64,000 nt of DNA. It comes from Bacteroides sp. M10 (lineage in GTDB: Bacteria > Bacteroidota > Bacteroidia > Bacteroidales > Bacteroidaceae). Positions 63,919 to 64,000 of this stretch are shown piece by piece. The notes beneath the pieces are model-generated. The model was not told the origin of the DNA and did no database searches. It saw only the letters and a list, made by a program, of their open reading frames with translations. Position numbers and translations under genes: made by a program. Each line of letters opens with the position of its first letter. The stretch's first letter is position 1. The stretch is taken from NCBI RefSeq assembly GCF_014334015.1, contig NZ_CP060488.1, forward strand, positions 6,530,501 to 6,594,500. The letters run 5' to 3'.

Positions 63919-63982
63919 CCTGACAATAAAAGTTCATATATTTTATTGTCAGGATATTATCAGCATCTATTGTCAGGATATA
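63919..63982. repeat. CCTGACAATA inverted and direct repeats
   Basis: CCTGACAATAAAA (63919-63931) is the reverse complement of TTTTATTGTCAGG (63941-63953). TATTGTCAGGATAT recurs directly at 63945 and 63969. The role is unknown; it could be a terminator, an operator cluster or the edge of a mobile element beyond the window. Confidence 0.55.
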
Positions 63983-64000
63983 TAAAATTGATATTCAACA

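Overview
The window is a stretch of Bacteroides chromosome. The evidence is the repeated Bacteroidetes promoter element TAnnTTTG ahead of most genes, weak Shine-Dalgarno sequences, a SusC/SusD pair, Ser-type sulfatases, a Bacteroides-type thyA-folA pair, DUF3857 and DUF3843 proteins, and an IS66 element with an extended TnpB. The genes look most like the B. thetaiotaomicron / ovatus / xylanisolvens group, but species cannot be fixed by eye.

Layout. (1) 1-5.0 kb: the end of an AraC-type regulator, then a minus-strand cluster of a PtuA-like ATPase, a PtuB-like HNH nuclease (a Septu-like anti-phage pair) and, 4 nt downstream, a large two-receiver/ATP-grasp protein. (2) 5.1-14.1 kb: prolyl oligopeptidase, glutamate dehydrogenase, an M24 peptidase, two Ser-type sulfatases and a VOC protein. 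(3) 14.2-20.2 kb: CCA-adding enzyme, a lipoprotein, ruvA with DUF3843, and diaminopimelate dehydrogenase. (4) 20.2-28.0 kb: three tandem DUF3857/transglutaminase-like proteins, hemolysin III, a probable small RNA and rpiA. (5) 28.1-33.8 kb: a SusC/SusD locus whose promoter, start codon and signal peptide lie on an inverted 572-bp segment bounded by 21-bp inverted repeats inside the susC reading frame. The locus appears to be in the OFF orientation here. (6) 34.0-42.7 kb: a lone receiver, an ABC-F ATPase and a His-rich CusB/CusA/TolC-type metal efflux operon. (7) 42.8-52.1 kb: a lipoprotein, an RsmF-like methyltransferase, an ECF sigma operon, a cardiolipin synthase-like protein, thyA-folA, an Lrp regulator, an M64 peptidase and a GNAT. 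(8) 52.1-58.1 kb, minus strand: exbD-exbD-membrane protein-exbB, tRNA-Ser(GGA), tatD, a polyprenyl synthase and tonB, i.e. the energising system that SusC-type transporters need. (9) 58.2-64.0 kb: cmk, ispH, pfkA and a complete IS66 element with an 8-bp target duplication.

The strongest unusual signals are the susC inversion switch, the Septu-like pair coupled to a signalling-type gene, a consensus-promoter small RNA at 27.0 kb, and three intergenic arrays of GC-rich, largely palindromic cores at a strict 22- or 23-bp period (17.2, 28.2 and 61.3 kb). The cores differ between arrays while the layout stays the same. The third array is interrupted by the IS66 element, and its 22-bp phase resumes on the far side once the element and one target copy are removed.
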